A stretch of DNA of 64,000 nucleotides from Verrucomicrobiota bacterium. Lineage in GTDB: Bacteria > Verrucomicrobiota > Verrucomicrobiia > Opitutales > UBA2995. The notes under the pieces are model-generated. The model ran no database searches, was not told the origin of the DNA, and saw nothing but the letters and a program-made list of their open reading frames with translations. A program made the position numbers and the translations under genes. The stretch lies in assembly GCA_027622555.1 (NCBI GenBank), contig JAQBYJ010000004.1, positions 41,997 through 105,996 of the forward strand, given 5' to 3'. The stretch's first letter is position 1. Every line of letters starts with the position of its first letter. Positions 45,211 to 54,943 of the stretch are shown piece by piece.

Positions 45211-45957
45211 TTACCTGCCAAAACTTCCGTTTCCAATTCGTCCCGTACCGAAGGACGCATCAAACATTCTATGCGAAAATCCCAGTGAGGTAGCATGAGA
45301 GTTAAACATGTCGTCACTCACGCTGAGGTAAATACTCGAATGATCGCCGATTTGCTGGGACAATCCAACAGATACTGATCGGTTATCAAACACGAGATCA
45401 TCGACAGTGGGACTTTCTTCAGAAGGCGATTTGAGCGGACTACCGGTGTTTACACGGGGCCTCGCTTTGAGCTTTTTATCCTTTGCTTCCAAGGAGAGTT
45501 CGGAAAATTCAAAACCGAGGAATAAAGACGTACGACCATTGGTCCATGAAAAGCCCGGAGAAATCCTCGAAATGTCGTAGTCATAGGGTGAGTAATATAA
45601 TTCTCCTTTTTCGTAGTTTGAAGAAAGGGAGAATAAAATCTCAGTGCCTGGAATCCACTGGGAGGTTTGGAAGGAAGTTCCCATGTATCCATCGGACCCT
45701 GCGGAAAAGCTAATGGAGCTTCTTCCGGGGGCCAGAGGACCAAAAACCATCAAAGGGCTATAATAAGGCGAATGGTATCCGGGATAAAGAAAAGCAGCTG
45801 GTGAATAATAATAGTTATCCAGAACAACATCATTGTAAGGTCCACGGAAGACACGAGGCCTCTCCTGCAATTCAGATCTGGTCAGAGATTCTCCAAATAA
45901 ACAGACCGATATACTCAGGAAAGATAGAAGGAAAATTAGCTGTTTAATTCGCGGCAT
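45211..45957 (-). CDS. Secreted protein of unknown function, possible outer-membrane beta protein
   Basis: A 248-aa protein with a signal peptide (KQLIFLLSFLSISVCLFG), which fixes the start at 45957. I do not recognise a domain. The mature part alternates short polar and aromatic strands (SISFSAGSDGYMG, TSLFLGFEFSELSL, HSSIYLSVSDDMF, ATSLGFSHRMF) and ends in FGTGRIGNGSFGR. This is the look of a small outer-membrane beta-barrel or surface fibre, but that is an inference from pattern only. It lies just downstream of the methyltransferase gene on the same strand. Confidence 0.65.
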   Translation of the reverse strand: MPRIKQLIFLLSFLSISVCLFGESLTRSELQERPRVFRGPYNDVVLDNYYYSPAAFLYPGYHSPYYSPLMVFGPLAPGRSSISFSAGSDGYMGTSFQTSQWIPGTEILFSLSSNYEKGELYYSPYDYDISRISPGFSWTNGRTSLFLGFEFSELSLEAKDKKLKARPRVNTGSPLKSPSEESPTVDDLVFDNRSVSVGLSQQIGDHSSIYLSVSDDMFNSHATSLGFSHRMFDASFGTGRIGNGSFGR

Positions 45958-46043
45958 GATAAGGCGGACCTTTGAACCTTTAATGAAGTTCCAATTTAAG
46001 AAATCCGCAAGCTCTATAAAATAAGCCCATTCCTCTAAAGGCC

Positions 46044-47246
46044 TCAATGAGGATAACTTCCCCTATAAATCTCGTCCACGGGGACGTCCCATGAAAGACT
46101 GGTATTACCTATCTTTTCCACAATTACCCCAGAAGCTAAATAGCAGACAGAATCGTCCGGAAACAACGTGGCACTTCCTTGTAGGGTCGAGGTTAAATGT
46201 GCTTCATCGCCCATTGCCGCTTCAACAAGCTTAAAGCCCGTACTCTGGTTAAATAACGCATGCCAACTCTCGGACGAGTATCTCCAAAAATCGAAGGGTT
46301 TGTCGTGCAGCGGCCACGTTTGGTGGGTTAAAAACATAGCCCTGGCTCCCATGCGCATGATGCGGTTTAACTCGATCGCTGCCTTCCAAGGCATAGCGAG
46401 ATGCTCAAAAACCGAGATTCCAAAAATGCCATCAATCGAGTCGGGCTTGAAATAGTCCGAAAGAGAATGTACGTCTGCGACGATATTTACATTTTCACCC
46501 TCCAGCAAGTCCACGCCCGTATAATGATGTCTATCCGAAAATTGACCCCGATTCGTGTTGCCCGACCGTGCTCTTGAACCCAATTCCAAAATTGAAAGCG
46601 GTTCTTGGGATTCATCAATCCAATCAAAAAATCTCTGGACAATCTGATAAGGAGCCATCCCTTCCCTGGCATGATTACTAATATCCACCAGGGTTAGTAA
46701 CGTTCCGTTCTTCAGGTGTATAAAAACGTTAATCCGATCAATCTCCCAGCCTCTTCGAATCTTGGGATTCAAACTCAAAATGGTAGTTTTTTGGTCGAAA
46801 CTACAGTCCTTTGCCGCCACCGGATAGGCCTCCCCATCATTCAAACCACCCATCGAAATATCTACTCTTTTCACTAGAGCATCCTCCGGGAGCTTAAAAC
46901 GTCCGAAATATTGTCCGTGGGAAAAATAATGAACCAGAACCTCCACTTGGTCCCGGATATCTTCTCGACTTGAGATGGGTATTAATCGGGTCCCATCTGT
47001 TTTAAGTTTCAGGGCAAGATGACCGTAGATTTCCACCTTGGGAACGCGAAACTCAAATCGACAATGATTGGCTCCGTCACCATGAATAGTGGCCACGTCG
47101 GGCGAAGCTAACCCATAGCCCTGGAGGCTGATGCGATCTTTCCCATCTACAAACTGGCACTCGGCTATCTGCTTTCCGGGTTCAAACCACCAACCAATGA
47201 TCACGGTGTCAGAGCCGACTGTCTGGATAGAATCGATACAATGCAT
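46044..47246 (-). CDS. SAM-dependent methyltransferase with an N-terminal beta domain
   Basis: A 400-aa protein. The C-terminal half is a class I methyltransferase: SILELGSRARSGNT (motif I), HYTGVDLLEGENVNIV, ADVHSL, and IFGISVFEHLAMPWKAAIEL, a common signature of methyltransferase_11-like enzymes in surface glycan clusters. The N-terminal 200 residues form a beta-rich region (QTVGSDTVIIGWWFEPGKQ) that I do not recognise. The acceptor is unknown; cell-surface sugar methylation is plausible. Confidence 0.8.
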   Translation of the reverse strand: MHCIDSIQTVGSDTVIIGWWFEPGKQIAECQFVDGKDRISLQGYGLASPDVATIHGDGANHCRFEFRVPKVEIYGHLALKLKTDGTRLIPISSREDIRDQVEVLVHYFSHGQYFGRFKLPEDALVKRVDISMGGLNDGEAYPVAAKDCSFDQKTTILSLNPKIRRGWEIDRINVFIHLKNGTLLTLVDISNHAREGMAPYQIVQRFFDWIDESQEPLSILELGSRARSGNTNRGQFSDRHHYTGVDLLEGENVNIVADVHSLSDYFKPDSIDGIFGISVFEHLAMPWKAAIELNRIMRMGARAMFLTHQTWPLHDKPFDFWRYSSESWHALFNQSTGFKLVEAAMGDEAHLTSTLQGSATLFPDDSVCYLASGVIVEKIGNTSLSWDVPVDEIYRGSYPH

Positions 47247-47290
47247 ATCGGAAGTAACTTAACATACCGCATGGTATCACTTAACCAAGA

Positions 47291-48943
47291 TTATTTATGC
47301 CCTCCTCCGCGAATAATATCGAAGATCACCCATACTCCGAAAATAAAGGATATCACGTATCCCACTACTCCCATGGCTGGATACCCCCAAAGCAACGGCT
47401 GAACGCCTGTTGTAATAATCATGGAAGAGCCCATAATCAATGAACCGATAATCACAGCCAAAACCAAACGACTTGCACCACGATTTATGGAATTACTCAG
47501 GTCATCGATTCCCTGGTGATGAAGATTGATCGAGATATCTTCCTCTTCAATTCTCTTCAAAACGCGTTGAATATTACCCGGCAGTTCAGTCATGCGCCCC
47601 AAGCCGTCCGATAAAATCCAATACAAGTTCCTCAATAAATATCTCGGTTGCCAACGTTCACGCATCAGCTCCTCAATAAAGGGTTTGGCAACGGCAGCTA
47701 TATTGAAATCTGGATCCAGAGAAACGCAGGTTTGGTCGATAGAAATTACCGCTTTCGCCAGCATAACATAATTTTCAGCAACACTGATTCCGTTTACTCC
47801 CATCACGTGAAGGAGTTCGAGAACAATTCGCCCCGAGTCGTGCACTTTTATCTCAGGACCAAATCGGTCCAGGGCTTGGCGAATATCCATCTCAAGCTTC
47901 GACTCGTCGACTGGACTGATATGGCGCCCCATCCGAATACTTCGGTGAGCAATATGCTCGATATCCCGTTTATTAACCGCCTGGAGTAAATCAGCTAAGT
48001 TATACCGCATACCTTGGGTCAACTGACCGACCATTCCCCAATCGATAAGACATATGCGCCCGTCTTCAGTAACCAATACATTACCCGGATGTGGGTCTGC
48101 GTGGAAAAAACCGTTACAAATAATCTGGTGAAATACCGACCTACCGCCAATTCGGGCGAGTTCTTTCTTTTCCTCTACCGTGGCCGAAACCTTCTCTGGT
48201 GAAATACCTTGTACAAATTCCGTAACCAGTAAACGCTCGGTAGTAAATTGGGTATACACTTTGGGAGCATAGACGGATTCAGGGAAAGGATTTCGAGCTA
48301 TGAAGATGTCACTGTAGTTGGCTTCATGTGTAAAATCCAACTCGGACATTAAACTACGTTTGAGTTGTTCAACGACACGCGGAAAATTGTAAGGCTGAAT
48401 TTCCTCCAAGCGCTCATGCGCTTCACGAGCTAACCATCCAAGAATTTCCAGGTCGGCGGTTAATCGTTTCTGAATCCCTTCACGTTGAATCTTTAGTGCT
48501 ACCACTTCTCCGGAATCCTTTAAAACCGCACGATGAACTTGGGCAATCGATCCACTTCCAACAGGCGTTTCTTCCAGATCATCAAAGCAGTTTGAAGCGT
48601 CTTGCCCAAGCTGAGCCTCCAATGTAAGTTTGATTTTCTCAAATGGTTCAGGCTTCACATTGTCCCTAAGCTGTTTCAGCGATTCCAACATAGGTGCTGG
48701 AAGGCTATCTGCGCGGGTGCTAATCACTTGACCGATTTTGACGAAAGTCGGCCCAAGTTCTTCCATCGCCATGCGGATCCGATCCCAGGGACTCAGGACG
48801 TGGTCCACCTTGTTTACCAGCCGGCCAAGCCAGCTGGCAGGGATGTTCAAACGATTCAGTAGATCGCTAAATCCATAGCGGACCAGGACCGTAAGTATTT
48901 CCTTTGCACGAACGGCGTCGCGCAATAGCGAAAAGGGTTTCAA
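47291..48943 (-). CDS. UbiB/ABC1-family atypical protein kinase
   Basis: A 550-aa member of the UbiB/AarF/ADCK family. It has the family-defining K-x-G-Q region (GPTFVKIGQVISTRAD), the ATP-binding VGSGSIAQVHRA with an Ala-rich loop, VVALKIQREG with the ATP Lys, GFFHADPHPGNVLV (catalytic loop) and CLIDWGMVG. Two C-terminal transmembrane segments (VLAVIIGSLIMGSSMI and the last helix) anchor it. The family supports quinone biosynthesis and lipid homeostasis. It is co-transcribed with the phasin-like gene upstream (9 bp gap), a common pairing. Confidence 0.93.
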   Translation of the reverse strand: MKPFSLLRDAVRAKEILTVLVRYGFSDLLNRLNIPASWLGRLVNKVDHVLSPWDRIRMAMEELGPTFVKIGQVISTRADSLPAPMLESLKQLRDNVKPEPFEKIKLTLEAQLGQDASNCFDDLEETPVGSGSIAQVHRAVLKDSGEVVALKIQREGIQKRLTADLEILGWLAREAHERLEEIQPYNFPRVVEQLKRSLMSELDFTHEANYSDIFIARNPFPESVYAPKVYTQFTTERLLVTEFVQGISPEKVSATVEEKKELARIGGRSVFHQIICNGFFHADPHPGNVLVTEDGRICLIDWGMVGQLTQGMRYNLADLLQAVNKRDIEHIAHRSIRMGRHISPVDESKLEMDIRQALDRFGPEIKVHDSGRIVLELLHVMGVNGISVAENYVMLAKAVISIDQTCVSLDPDFNIAAVAKPFIEELMRERWQPRYLLRNLYWILSDGLGRMTELPGNIQRVLKRIEEEDISINLHHQGIDDLSNSINRGASRLVLAVIIGSLIMGSSMIITTGVQPLLWGYPAMGVVGYVISFIFGVWVIFDIIRGGGHK

Positions 48944-48952
48944 GGGGCCGGC

Positions 48953-49261
48953 TTAGTCGTCTTGCTTGTCAGCAAGTTTTGCTTCCAATTCATCAATGCG
49001 TTTTCCGAGGGCTTCAAGCTGCTCACGGGTCGCCAATTTTGCCTCCTGAAGAAACTTTTCCATTGTTGAAGCGAGCTCCTGACGGGAATTTTCCCATTCT
49101 TCTTTGCCCTGCTCAACGACCTTTTTCGCAACATCTTTCGCTTCTTCAGCGCTCAACTTGCCTTTTTCAATTAGATCGCCCATGGCCTTTTCGACCCTTT
49201 CGGCTGTGATCACCGTGGCACCAAGCCCGGCGAGAAGTGTTTTTTTGATCGTATCTATCAT
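48953..49261 (-). CDS. Phasin-like coiled-coil protein
   Basis: A 102-aa, highly charged helical protein. Its N-terminus (MIDTIKKTLLAGLGATVITAE) is followed by EEAKDVAKKVVEQGKEEW and a heptad-like coiled coil REQLEALGKRIDELEAKLAD. It matches small phasin-family (PhaF/PhaI-like) proteins. Classic phasins coat polyhydroxyalkanoate granules; many PVC homologues occur without a PHA synthase and next to UbiB, suggesting a membrane-lipid role. No PHA synthase is in this window. Confidence 0.82.
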   Translation of the reverse strand: MIDTIKKTLLAGLGATVITAERVEKAMGDLIEKGKLSAEEAKDVAKKVVEQGKEEWENSRQELASTMEKFLQEAKLATREQLEALGKRIDELEAKLADKQDD

Positions 49262-49434
49262 GAGTTAACTAGGTTCTTTTAAAACTATGGTCACAGTTAA
49301 AAAAACCACAACACGGATTTCTAAAAACCTGATAACTAAATTCCCTAACCAGACCTGGGCGTTTACCATTGTTATTAGCAATTAACTTGTTTGAGTGGCG
49401 CATCTTTTTATCTGTCTAGGAAACGCTACAAACC

Positions 49435-50796
49435 ATGGATAAGCCATTCACATTCGACACACGAGCAGAGCTCAAGTCCATGCTGTCTTTGGCAACCCCG
49501 CTTATAATCATTCATCTAGCGATAACCGGCATGCAATTTGCCGACGCCTTGATGGTGGCAAGAATTGGAGATGAAGCATTGGCGGCGGTAATGCCGGCCG
49601 GTTTCGCCTACTTGGTACTCATCAGTTTTGGCTGGGGATTTTTTGTGGTTGTGAGCACATTTGTAGCCCAAAGCCTCGGCCAAAAGAACGAACCAGCATG
49701 CGGACAGTATACCTGGAATGCACTTTGGATTGCAGTCATCTACGGCTCCCTACTGATTCCCATATTTTGGAACCTGGCAGTCTTCTTCTTTAAAGTCATG
49801 GGGCACGCGCCCCAAGTGCAGGACTATGAGGTCATCTACTTCCGAATCAGCCTCTATGGTGGTATTCCCAATTTAATGCTGCTGGTGGTGAGTAATTTCT
49901 TTACGGGCTTGCACCGCACCAAGTATTTGCTGCTCTCAGCCATTACGGGATCGGTATTAAATATCATTTTTAACTACTTCCTTATTTTTGGGATCTGGAT
50001 AGTTCCGGAATTGGGTGTAGCCGGCTCGGCATGGGGAACCGTATTGGCAACCATCAGCCAATGCTTGATCATTTTTGCTTTGTTTTGGAAAAAAGAATTT
50101 AGAGAAAAGTATCAAACAGCTAAACCGAATTATGACTGGGTTAAGATTAAGCGATTAATCCGGGTTGGAGCACCCGGTGGTCTTCAAGGCGTATGGGATC
50201 TGGTTACCTGGGGAATCATATTAACCTGGATGATTGGCTTGTTTGGAACTGAGCCGCTAGCAGCGAATACGATAGTCGTACGCTACCTCCATCTTTCCTT
50301 TATGCCAGCCATCGCAATGGGGTTTATTGTGACCGCTATTGTCGGAAAATCGATAGGTCAGGGCGAAAAGGAACTTGCAAACAAACAGGTGTTTTTAGCT
50401 CTAAAGGTCATGATGAGTTACATGATTTTTATGGGCATCGTATACTTTTTATTCCGAGATCCATTTCTTGGTGTTTTTACGAATAACCCTGAAGTAATTG
50501 CGACAGGACGGGTAATGTTGTTGTTCGCAGCAACCTTCCAGGTATTCGATTCCCTGTTCATCACCTTCTCTCACGCATTGAGAGGCGCCGGGGACACCAA
50601 GTTTCCCGCATTTGCATTGATGGGCTTTTCAACCGTTATTCTCTGCGGTGGTGGATATTTTATGGTGACATTTTACCCGGAATTCGGGGCATTGGGCCCC
50701 TGGTCAATGACAACTTTATACGTGGCATTCCTGGGAATCACACTTTGGGCACGGTGGGTCTGGGGCCCCTGGAAAAAGATCAATATATTTTCCTAA
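49435..50796 (+). CDS. MATE-family efflux transporter
   Basis: A 453-aa protein with 12 predicted membrane helices and MATE blocks: MLSLATPLIIIHLAITGMQFADALMV at the start of the first half, VVSTFVAQSLGQ, and the repeat half with GAPGGLQGVWDLVTWGI and TAIVGKSIGQGE. The family exports cationic drugs or metabolites using Na+ or H+. No regulator is adjacent. It ends convergently 2 bp from the CBS gene. Confidence 0.93.
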   Translation: MDKPFTFDTRAELKSMLSLATPLIIIHLAITGMQFADALMVARIGDEALAAVMPAGFAYLVLISFGWGFFVVVSTFVAQSLGQKNEPACGQYTWNALWIAVIYGSLLIPIFWNLAVFFFKVMGHAPQVQDYEVIYFRISLYGGIPNLMLLVVSNFFTGLHRTKYLLLSAITGSVLNIIFNYFLIFGIWIVPELGVAGSAWGTVLATISQCLIIFALFWKKEFREKYQTAKPNYDWVKIKRLIRVGAPGGLQGVWDLVTWGIILTWMIGLFGTEPLAANTIVVRYLHLSFMPAIAMGFIVTAIVGKSIGQGEKELANKQVFLALKVMMSYMIFMGIVYFLFRDPFLGVFTNNPEVIATGRVMLLFAATFQVFDSLFITFSHALRGAGDTKFPAFALMGFSTVILCGGGYFMVTFYPEFGALGPWSMTTLYVAFLGITLWARWVWGPWKKINIFS

Positions 50797-50798
50797 AC

Positions 50799-51245
50799 CT
50801 AACCCTCAGGATAAGTACCAGTGAAATAGCTGAGAAGATTTTGAGCTTCATTCTCAAAATTTTTGGATAAATAGCGTGTGATATCTCCAATGGAAACCAA
50901 TCCGAGAATTCTTTCACCTTCTACCACGGGCACATGACGATGCCGTTCCTTATTCATGTGAGCCATTGCTGCCTCAACAGTAGTATTAGGAGCAAATGTG
51001 TCCACATCCTTGGTCATTACATCAGAAACGGGTGTTGAATCTGCCGGTAAAGCTGGAACAACCACTCTACGTAATACATCTCGTTCGGTAAAAATGCCAA
51101 CCAGCTTTCCTTGGTCGAGGACGATTATTGAACCAACGCCGCGATGATTCATTTCATTTACTGCATCCAAGACCGATGCGGAAGCATCTATTGAATAGAT
51201 ATTGTGAGCTTTTTCAGCGAGAAGAGTTGTAACAGAGACTTTCAT
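50799..51245 (-). CDS. CBS-domain pair protein
   Basis: A 148-aa protein of two tandem CBS domains: the first with VLDAVNEMNHRGVGSIIVLDQGKLVGIFTERDVLR, the second with TVEAAMAHMNKERHRHVPVVEGERILGLVSIGDITR. Stand-alone pairs bind adenine nucleotides and usually modulate a partner. None is identifiable next door. The ends of both domains are typical, so the protein is complete. Confidence 0.94.
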   Translation of the reverse strand: MKVSVTTLLAEKAHNIYSIDASASVLDAVNEMNHRGVGSIIVLDQGKLVGIFTERDVLRRVVVPALPADSTPVSDVMTKDVDTFAPNTTVEAAMAHMNKERHRHVPVVEGERILGLVSIGDITRYLSKNFENEAQNLLSYFTGTYPEG

Positions 51246-51339
51246 GGGACTTTCTTTGAGTTTTGATTGATTAACCAGACGCTAGCTACGAAAAAACCGA
51301 ATGACAACTCAGAAGATTCCAAACTTCCATTAATTCCCC

Positions 51340-52521
51340 ATGAAATATCGTCGATTTGGTAAAACAGAGCTCTCAATGCCGGTCATTTCCTGCGGTGGCA
51401 TGCGGTATCACCACAAGTGGGATGATGTACCGTGGGAGGACATACCAAAGGAAGGACAGGAAAATATTGAGCGAATCCTTGCCTACGCTTTGGAAAAGGG
51501 AATCAACCATATTGAAACGGCTCGCGGGTATGGCAGTTCTGAAATGCAGCTCGGCCACGCGCTCAAACAGTTTCCAAGAGAATCGTACCTCCTGCAAACG
51601 AAGATTCCACCTCAAGATACCGAGGAAGCATTTCTTAAAGTATTCGAGACCTCAATGGACTATCTTCAGCAAGAGTACGTCGACCTCTTTAGTCTTCACG
51701 GACTCAATAATCGAGCGTTGATCGAAAAAGCCTTAAAACCAGGAGGTTCCTTAGAAATAGCTCAAAAGCTCAAGGAACAAGGTCGCGTCAAACACATTGG
51801 TTTTTCGACACACGCCTCGAATGACGAAATTACTGAAATTATCAATTCCGGTGAATTCGAATATGTAAACCTGCACTGGTATTTTACTAACCAGTTAAAC
51901 TCCTCATCAATTGAAGCAGCTGCCAAACAGGATATGGGGGTGTTTATTATTAGCCCCAATGACAAGGGTGGACAGTTGTACAAACCGCCTCAAAAACTCC
52001 TTGATCTCTGCGATCCCTTAGATCCCATGGTTTTCAACGGCTTGTTTTGCCTGGCCAACCCCCATGTGCATACGCTAAGCTGCGGGGCGGCCAAGCCGGA
52101 GGATTTCGATCTCCACATTCAAGGCCTGGAGCACTACGACGTGGCGGAAGAAATCACAAAACCGATCGTAGAAAAATTAGAAGCTGAGGTCGCCTCCCTC
52201 ATAGATCCTCATTGGCTCGAAGAATGGCATCAAGGTATTCCGGCGTGGCAAAATCTTCCGCAGAAGATCAACGTATTGGATATTCTTCGATTATGGACCT
52301 GGGCAAAAGCAATCGACCTATCGGCGTTCGGCAAGTGGCGCTACAATATGCTCAGTGCAGACGATATTTGGATACTGGGGAATCCGGTAAAACCATTTGA
52401 TGATCAGGAAATGATAGCCGCGTTGAAAGGGAATCGCTTTGCCGAAAAGATACCCAATATCCTACGCGAAGCGCATCATTTATTCGGCGGCGAAAAACTT
52501 AAACGGATCAGCCAAAGCTGA
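51340..52521 (+). CDS. Aldo/keto reductase-family protein
   Basis: A 393-aa AKR. Core landmarks: the N-terminal RRFGKTELSMPVISCGGMRY, the ARGYGSSEMQLGHAL block with catalytic Tyr, QTKIPP with Lys, and FSLHGLNN with His. The usual catalytic Asp in the D-T-A motif reads Glu here (HIETARGYG). The C-terminal extension (about residues 285-393) resembles that of 'predicted aldo/keto reductase' proteins but lacks the cysteine cluster often present there. NAD(P)H-dependent carbonyl reduction is likely; substrate unknown. Confidence 0.9.
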   Translation: MKYRRFGKTELSMPVISCGGMRYHHKWDDVPWEDIPKEGQENIERILAYALEKGINHIETARGYGSSEMQLGHALKQFPRESYLLQTKIPPQDTEEAFLKVFETSMDYLQQEYVDLFSLHGLNNRALIEKALKPGGSLEIAQKLKEQGRVKHIGFSTHASNDEITEIINSGEFEYVNLHWYFTNQLNSSSIEAAAKQDMGVFIISPNDKGGQLYKPPQKLLDLCDPLDPMVFNGLFCLANPHVHTLSCGAAKPEDFDLHIQGLEHYDVAEEITKPIVEKLEAEVASLIDPHWLEEWHQGIPAWQNLPQKINVLDILRLWTWAKAIDLSAFGKWRYNMLSADDIWILGNPVKPFDDQEMIAALKGNRFAEKIPNILREAHHLFGGEKLKRISQS

Positions 52522-52522
52522 T

Positions 52523-53380
52523 TTACAAACATCTTTCTTTCGCCAAACCGAACAATAAAGGCTCGGAAACATCCGGTTCTAAAACCAATGCACCCAGCCC
52601 GGGATAGCAATCGCAGATCGTCTTAATTTGTTCGGAAGGCATAAGCATAAAGCTTGTCGAGAGCGCATCTGATACGGCTCCAGTAGGAGCCCACATCCAG
52701 GTTCGTCGCTCCGAGTTCAAAACTTCCTGCTTCTCCAAATTTAAAATATGGAAAGATTGCACCGCCAAACTTGAACTGCTCAATGACTCGTTTTTTAGGA
52801 GAGTGTTTTTCGAGAAGGCATCCGCGCCCACCACAACGGGCCATCCTTCTTGTGGAATTTTGCTTCCGCGAGCCACAACACTGCTAGTGCCTGAATGAAG
52901 CAGGAAATGTTTGAGATCCCAGTCTTCAAGCTGCTTTACCACAAGATCCAATGCATGGCCTTTTCCTATTCCTCCCAAATCAATAGTTATTTCAGGGTAT
53001 TTGAAAAAAACCGAAGATGAACCGGGATCCATCTCCAACCAGGTCCCAATAGGTCTATTTCCTCCATATGGTGCCAGATCCATAAAGGATTCAAATGCTA
53101 TTGAAAAAACTCCTTCCGTTAAAATCTCGAGATCCATTGCCAACAAAAGACAATCCCAACATTCTTCGGTTACCCGAACCGGCTCTTTGTGCCCTCTCTT
53201 ATTGAGAATATCCACATCACTACCTTCGCAAAAACGACTGAGCAATCGCTCCAATCTATCGACTTCGTTAAAGGCAGAAACGGAGGCCTTTCGTGCATAG
53301 TCAGGATCAACTCCCGTCATAGAGAGTTCAATCCATGTATTCATCGCTTGATGACGAAAGCTGTGAACGTCTTCAGCCAT
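52523..53380 (-). CDS. ApbE-like FAD:protein FMN transferase
   Basis: A 285-aa ApbE-family protein lacking a signal peptide. Visible blocks: HQAMNTWIELSM, EVDRLERLLSRF, the hallmark TIDLGGIGKGHALDLVV, FLLHSGTSSVVARGS, and a C-terminal VSDALSTSFMLMP with the Asp that binds Mg2+. ApbE covalently attaches FMN to Na+-pumping NADH:quinone reductase and related proteins. In many homologues the Gly-Ile reads Gly-Ile-Ala-Lys-Gly; here Ala is Gly. It shares an operon with the glycosyltransferase upstream (3 bp gap). Confidence 0.88.
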   Translation of the reverse strand: MAEDVHSFRHQAMNTWIELSMTGVDPDYARKASVSAFNEVDRLERLLSRFCEGSDVDILNKRGHKEPVRVTEECWDCLLLAMDLEILTEGVFSIAFESFMDLAPYGGNRPIGTWLEMDPGSSSVFFKYPEITIDLGGIGKGHALDLVVKQLEDWDLKHFLLHSGTSSVVARGSKIPQEGWPVVVGADAFSKNTLLKNESLSSSSLAVQSFHILNLEKQEVLNSERRTWMWAPTGAVSDALSTSFMLMPSEQIKTICDCYPGLGALVLEPDVSEPLLFGLAKERCL

Positions 53381-53383
53381 ATA

Positions 53384-54943
53384 TCACTCAGATGGAAACT
53401 GCCTCTCCCACAAACCCTTTTCGATAAACATTAACAAAAACACCCCTTCTCGTAATCCACGAAGCTCGGAGATGAATTTATCCTCATCGAACTCCGGCAC
53501 CTCCTCTTCACCCGAAAAGCTAAGGATTTTTATCGGAGCTGCCGAATTGGATGGAAGTTCCGACCAATAACCAATTCTGGGATAATCACGGAGATACCAG
53601 GGCAATGGCCAGTACTCAGTACCGGCCACATCGATACGTATCATGTTTCCATCCAGATGCAATTTCGACAATATCTCAATTCTATCGACCAATTTTATCA
53701 AATCGGCGGACGTATGGCTGTAAACAAATGGATTCCGGGAATCCGAAGAAAAACGAAAGCTCAACAACCAGGATTGTCGTACCGAATGAGCCATTGAACC
53801 TAACAACAAAATAACGAGAACTCCCCGAATAAGGTTGTTTTGATAACGGGACCAAAGATACACCCATCCAACACCAGCCAATACGACCCACCCCACCAGA
53901 AAGTTAATCATCAACCAAGGCGTCTTGTAAGGTATTAATGAATATAGTACAGTGCTTGTTAAAGTATACGCAGCGATAAATCTAAGGAAGGGCAACCGTT
54001 GGCTTTCCCAGATTTTATCGAAAAAAGCCTGCCAACAACCAGCCAAAGCAAAAAGCAATACCCACACTTGTCCAAGATACCCGATCCGCGATTTCTCGCC
54101 AATGATCAGTCCGAGGTAATAGTACCAAGGCTTCTCGTGGCCTTCCTCCGTTTTATAGGTAAAGAAAGTCAGGATGGAATCAAGCACGCCCTGGAAATGA
54201 GTAAAAAATGCCGAATAAAATAAAATAGAAACGACTACCGCGGAAACAAAGAACACCCCTACCCTGGAAACGCCTTCTTTCGAGATCACCCATTTCAAAT
54301 GTAAACGCCAGTCACGCCCAAACGAAACGAGAAGGCCAATGACCGCAGCGAGGAGAACGAGCACCACCGTTTCACGAACAGCATGCAACAGCCCGGCGAA
54401 CATTCCGGCCCATACCGCACTTTTCCAACTTTTTTCCTCCCAGAATCTCCATAGCAGAATCAAGAAAGTAAGCGAAAACAGCAGAAAGACGGATTCATGA
54501 ATAAAATACCGACTGTAGTAGATCAAGGGAGGTGATACGGCCGCCAAAACCAGGGCGATAAAACTGGCGTCAGGTCCGAGGTAATTCCGGTAAAGGAAAA
54601 TAGAAAGCACGGCTAAACTTCCAGCTAAAGCGGTTAACCAACGAAGGCTTGCTTCAGAGAGACTGACATCGAAGAAAATGTTGCCAGCCCAAACAACCGG
54701 GATAGCCAGATAACGCAACAAAGGACCATGGTAGTGAGCTGGATCGAATGCGACCGATTCACCGGCCAGCATTTGATGGATCTTAAGTCCATTTACCGCC
54801 TCATCCGTGTGCATAGGCTTTTGCCCAAGGTCAACAAAACGCAGGTAAAAGCCAGCCCAAACAAGGAGACCTAAGATTACCAGCATAACGATTCGCTTCA
54901 TTGAACGAAAACTAAGCAGCGGTCCGGCTTTTCTTTCAATCAT
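53384..54943 (-). CDS. TIGR03663-like / GT39 membrane glycosyltransferase
   Basis: A 519-aa multi-spanning membrane protein with GT39-type features: GFYLRFVDLGQKPMHTDEAVNG (the acidic pair after helix 1 is the typical catalytic region), AHYHGPLLRYLAIP, SRYFIHESVFLLFSLTF, VRETVVLVL and, later, SLIPYKTPWLMINFLVGW. This matches the TIGR03663 family (flippase-activity-associated, Agl23-like) better than classic protein mannosyltransferases. It probably transfers sugars from a lipid carrier at the outer face of the inner membrane. An alternative start at 54901 removes 14 residues. Confidence 0.85.
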   Translation of the reverse strand: MIERKAGPLLSFRSMKRIVMLVILGLLVWAGFYLRFVDLGQKPMHTDEAVNGLKIHQMLAGESVAFDPAHYHGPLLRYLAIPVVWAGNIFFDVSLSEASLRWLTALAGSLAVLSIFLYRNYLGPDASFIALVLAAVSPPLIYYSRYFIHESVFLLFSLTFLILLWRFWEEKSWKSAVWAGMFAGLLHAVRETVVLVLLAAVIGLLVSFGRDWRLHLKWVISKEGVSRVGVFFVSAVVVSILFYSAFFTHFQGVLDSILTFFTYKTEEGHEKPWYYYLGLIIGEKSRIGYLGQVWVLLFALAGCWQAFFDKIWESQRLPFLRFIAAYTLTSTVLYSLIPYKTPWLMINFLVGWVVLAGVGWVYLWSRYQNNLIRGVLVILLLGSMAHSVRQSWLLSFRFSSDSRNPFVYSHTSADLIKLVDRIEILSKLHLDGNMIRIDVAGTEYWPLPWYLRDYPRIGYWSELPSNSAAPIKILSFSGEEEVPEFDEDKFISELRGLREGVFLLMFIEKGLWERQFPSE

